Under the pieces are notes generated by a model. The model was not told where the DNA came from. It saw nothing but the letters and a program-made list of their open reading frames with translations, and ran no database searches. From CAYHBO01 sp964354855 (lineage in GTDB: Bacteria; Babelota; Babeliae; Babelales; RVW-14): 6,348 bases of DNA. A program made the position numbers and the translations under genes. Numbering within the stretch: the stretch's first letter is position 1; each line of letters begins with the position of its first letter. Positions 5,081 to 6,348 of the stretch are shown one piece after another. The stretch is taken from assembly GCA_964354855.1 (NCBI GenBank), contig CAYHBO010000063.1, forward strand, positions 1 through 6,348, read 5' to 3'.

Positions 5081-5818
5081 TTATTTAGCAACAGGAGCTG
5101 GAGTTACAGTTTTTTCAGCTGCTTCGATTGCTTCTACTGCAGCCTTAGCTGTAGCTACGTTCTTCTTAGCTGTAACGATTTGTGTTTTAACTTTAGGAAG
5201 ATCTTTGCTGTTAGACTTGGTGTAACTAGCTTCAAGTATTTCTAACATACTAACTTCTTCGTTAGCTTTAGCTAATGTTGCTTGAGCTGCTTCAAGTTTA
5301 GTTGGGCAACCAATAACATCGCTTATTTCTTCTTTTGAGAAGATACCTTTAACCGCTTCAACTGGATTCTTACTGTTCATTACGTATTGGTACGCAAGAA
5401 ACGCACCAGCAGCTACACCAGCGTAAGTTGCAACAACACCGGCTTTTTTCCAGTTTGTAGCATCTTTGTTCCATGAGAATGTGTTAACTAAAGCATTCTT
5501 GGTGTTTGTTAATGTTCTTGAGAAGCGTGAAGTATCTTCTTTTGCAAGAACTTCTTTTACTTCTTTAACTTCAGGCGTCGTAATTTTACCGTTAGCATCT
5601 TTAACTTCTGCTACAGCTGCTACACCTTTAACAAGAATACCGTCTTTTTTAACTGCTGCAGATTTCTCGCCATAAGCTTGAAAACCAACAAAGCCAGTAA
5701 GAGCAGCTAATGTTGCACCGCTTACATAAGCAGCTCTTTTTTGTGTTTCGGTTAAAGCCGCAACCGGCGAAACCAATAATCCAGCGATCAATAATGCTGT
5801 TGAAATTCTCTTTATCAT
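5081..5818 (-). CDS. Exported or membrane-anchored Ala/Lys-rich protein, unknown family
   Basis: A 245-residue protein I do not recognise. The N-terminus MIKR plus hydrophobic 5-22, ending SPVAA, is a plausible Sec signal peptide (cleavage after A21 with V at -3) or an anchor. Two further hydrophobic, Gly/Ala-rich stretches lie at about 29-48 and 126-145 and could be membrane helices. Between them is a Lys/Glu/Val-rich hydrophilic region. Residues 171-235 (one Cys at 171) are Ala-rich with heptad-like spacing, likely a coiled coil, and the tail is TVTPAPVAK. The codons are strongly skewed to A/T-ending forms. A clear AAGGGAA lies about seven bases before the ATG. The gene has its own predicted promoter, leader and terminator, so it is monocistronic. 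A membrane or envelope-associated structural role is possible but only inferred. Confidence 0.85.
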   Translation of the reverse strand: MIKRISTALLIAGLLVSPVAALTETQKRAAYVSGATLAALTGFVGFQAYGEKSAAVKKDGILVKGVAAVAEVKDANGKITTPEVKEVKEVLAKEDTSRFSRTLTNTKNALVNTFSWNKDATNWKKAGVVATYAGVAAGAFLAYQYVMNSKNPVEAVKGIFSKEEISDVIGCPTKLEAAQATLAKANEEVSMLEILEASYTKSNSKDLPKVKTQIVTAKKNVATAKAAVEAIEAAEKTVTPAPVAK

Positions 5819-6027
5819 GATATTTCCCTTATTCGTTAATACGATTAATTAGTAATACGTTAACAACGATGATTTCTTTTACGCTGCCACATCATACGGT
5901 ACCAATTGCGCGCTGGTAGTCATATGCTTTAGCTGCGAGGGAGAAAGTATGTTTTCGTACTTTCCGTAAATCGACCCGCCCCATGATTAGTTCTTCGTTT
6001 ATCTTGTTCTAGCTTTGATGTATAGAC
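5819..6027 (-). promoter_or_regulatory. Probable long 5' leader of the exported-protein gene, with hairpins
   Basis: About 200 bases separate the predicted promoter from the start codon, without a plausible small gene. Visible structure includes a 7-bp stem GAAAGTA/TACTTTC (5943-5949 with 5958-5964, extended by one wobble pair, hexaloop) and TACCA/TGGTA (5900-5904 with 5914-5918) around a GCGCGC-containing loop. The stretch nearest the ATG is AT-rich and unstructured. This could be a stabilising or regulatory leader; no known riboswitch pattern is recognised. Confidence 0.4.
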
Positions 6028-6056
6028 AGGTTACCAGTATGTACAAGTTGCGTCAA
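6028..6056 (-). promoter_or_regulatory. Candidate sigma70-like promoter for the exported-protein gene
   Basis: On the minus strand TTGACG (6056-6051) is followed after exactly 17 bases by TAACCT (6033-6028). An overlapping alternative is TTGTAC (6046-6041), 16 bases, then TATACA (6024-6019), which has the better -10. Either would start a transcript near 6010-6020. CGTCA/TGACG inverted copies also lie around 6051-6071. Confidence 0.45.
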
Positions 6057-6348
6057 ACGGGTGCCTGACGGTTCTTTGATTCAAATTGTATTTTTTATTT
6101 TACTAAAAATAGCGTTATGAGCATGTTTTCTTGAGATGGGGGTTGTAACCACCCCCAAACCCCCAGTTACTAAGGACCTTTGCGAAAAGGCCCTTTGTGA
6201 TCCCGTGCGCAAAAGGGGAACCCTGCTGATAGCGCTACGCGCTACAGTCGATCAATGCCGCTAATGTAGACTGTTCGAGCTAGGCCGGGTGATGGTCACG
6301 GAATTTTGACACGTCCTTGTGTTAACTAAAATTGATTAGGGGATTGTA
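6057..6348. other. Gene-free, hairpin-rich right end
   Basis: No supported open frame exists on either strand, and all frames are stopped repeatedly. A T/A-rich part (6078-6118) is followed by a dense run of inverted repeats: TGGGGGT/ACCCCCA (6137-6157), a 10-position stem at 6172-6195, an overlapping alternative stem at 6191-6217, the perfect TAGCGC-TAC-GCGCTA (6230-6244), ACAGTC/GACTGT (6244-6249 with 6269-6274) and GTGA-TGG-TCAC (6289-6299). The density suggests a structured RNA or the leader of a gene beyond the edge. It does not look like tRNA, tmRNA, SRP RNA or 6S RNA. Confidence 0.4.

Noticed and set aside
5916..5929. TAGTCATATGCTT, resembling the start of eukaryotic 18S rRNA
   Set aside because: Only about 13 bases match, and neither flank resembles rRNA. 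Chance similarity.
6274..6284. GTTCGAGC as a tRNA T-loop
   Set aside because: The closing C expected after the loop is absent and no acceptor, D or anticodon stem can be built around it on either strand.

Overview
The window is AT-leaning bacterial DNA and falls into two parts: an accessory stretch at about 1-3300 full of decayed gene pieces, and a more ordinary stretch at about 3340-6348. The organism cannot be named from the sequence. SD-type ribosome sites, sigma70-like promoters and a secreted Ala/Lys-rich protein of no recognised family suggest a poorly sampled, possibly host-associated bacterial lineage. A Dependentiae/Babeliae-type bacterium is my guess, held at low confidence.

Accessory part. 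The left edge holds the tail of a Gp49/RelE-superfamily toxin that seems to have lost its core. It overlaps the start of an apparently intact XRE/HigA-type antitoxin, which ends at a strong intrinsic terminator. After a G-rich repeat region comes a well-formed promoter carrying an array of TTCATAG motifs. It drives a 455-aa Schlafen/AlbA_2 + HATPase_c_4 + winged-helix regulator (COG2865 type). Just after that gene lies a second, scrambled toxin-antitoxin remnant: the toxin segment missing from the first copy, fused to a 41-bp exact copy of the antitoxin 3' end. On the minus strand an Rpn-family PD-(D/E)XK nuclease gene (301 aa from the preferred start) ends inside that remnant. Upstream of it lies an orphan C-terminal fragment of another Rpn protein. 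A 30-bp G-rich repeat occurs both near the first toxin-antitoxin locus and between the Rpn gene and its remnant. Together these point to repeated duplication and deletion.

Ordinary part. A full-length XerC/D-type tyrosine recombinase (minus) and endonuclease III (plus) diverge from an 88-bp intergenic region with a 19-bp imperfect palindrome that could be a shared operator. Endonuclease III converges on a minus-strand gene for a 245-aa exported or membrane protein of unknown function, with a minus-strand intrinsic terminator between them. That gene has a probable leader of about 200 nt. The last ~290 bases contain no gene I can support but are rich in hairpins.

No complete new system is evident. 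The points most worth a second look are the paired toxin-antitoxin remnants, the operator array before the Schlafen-type regulator, and the structured right end.
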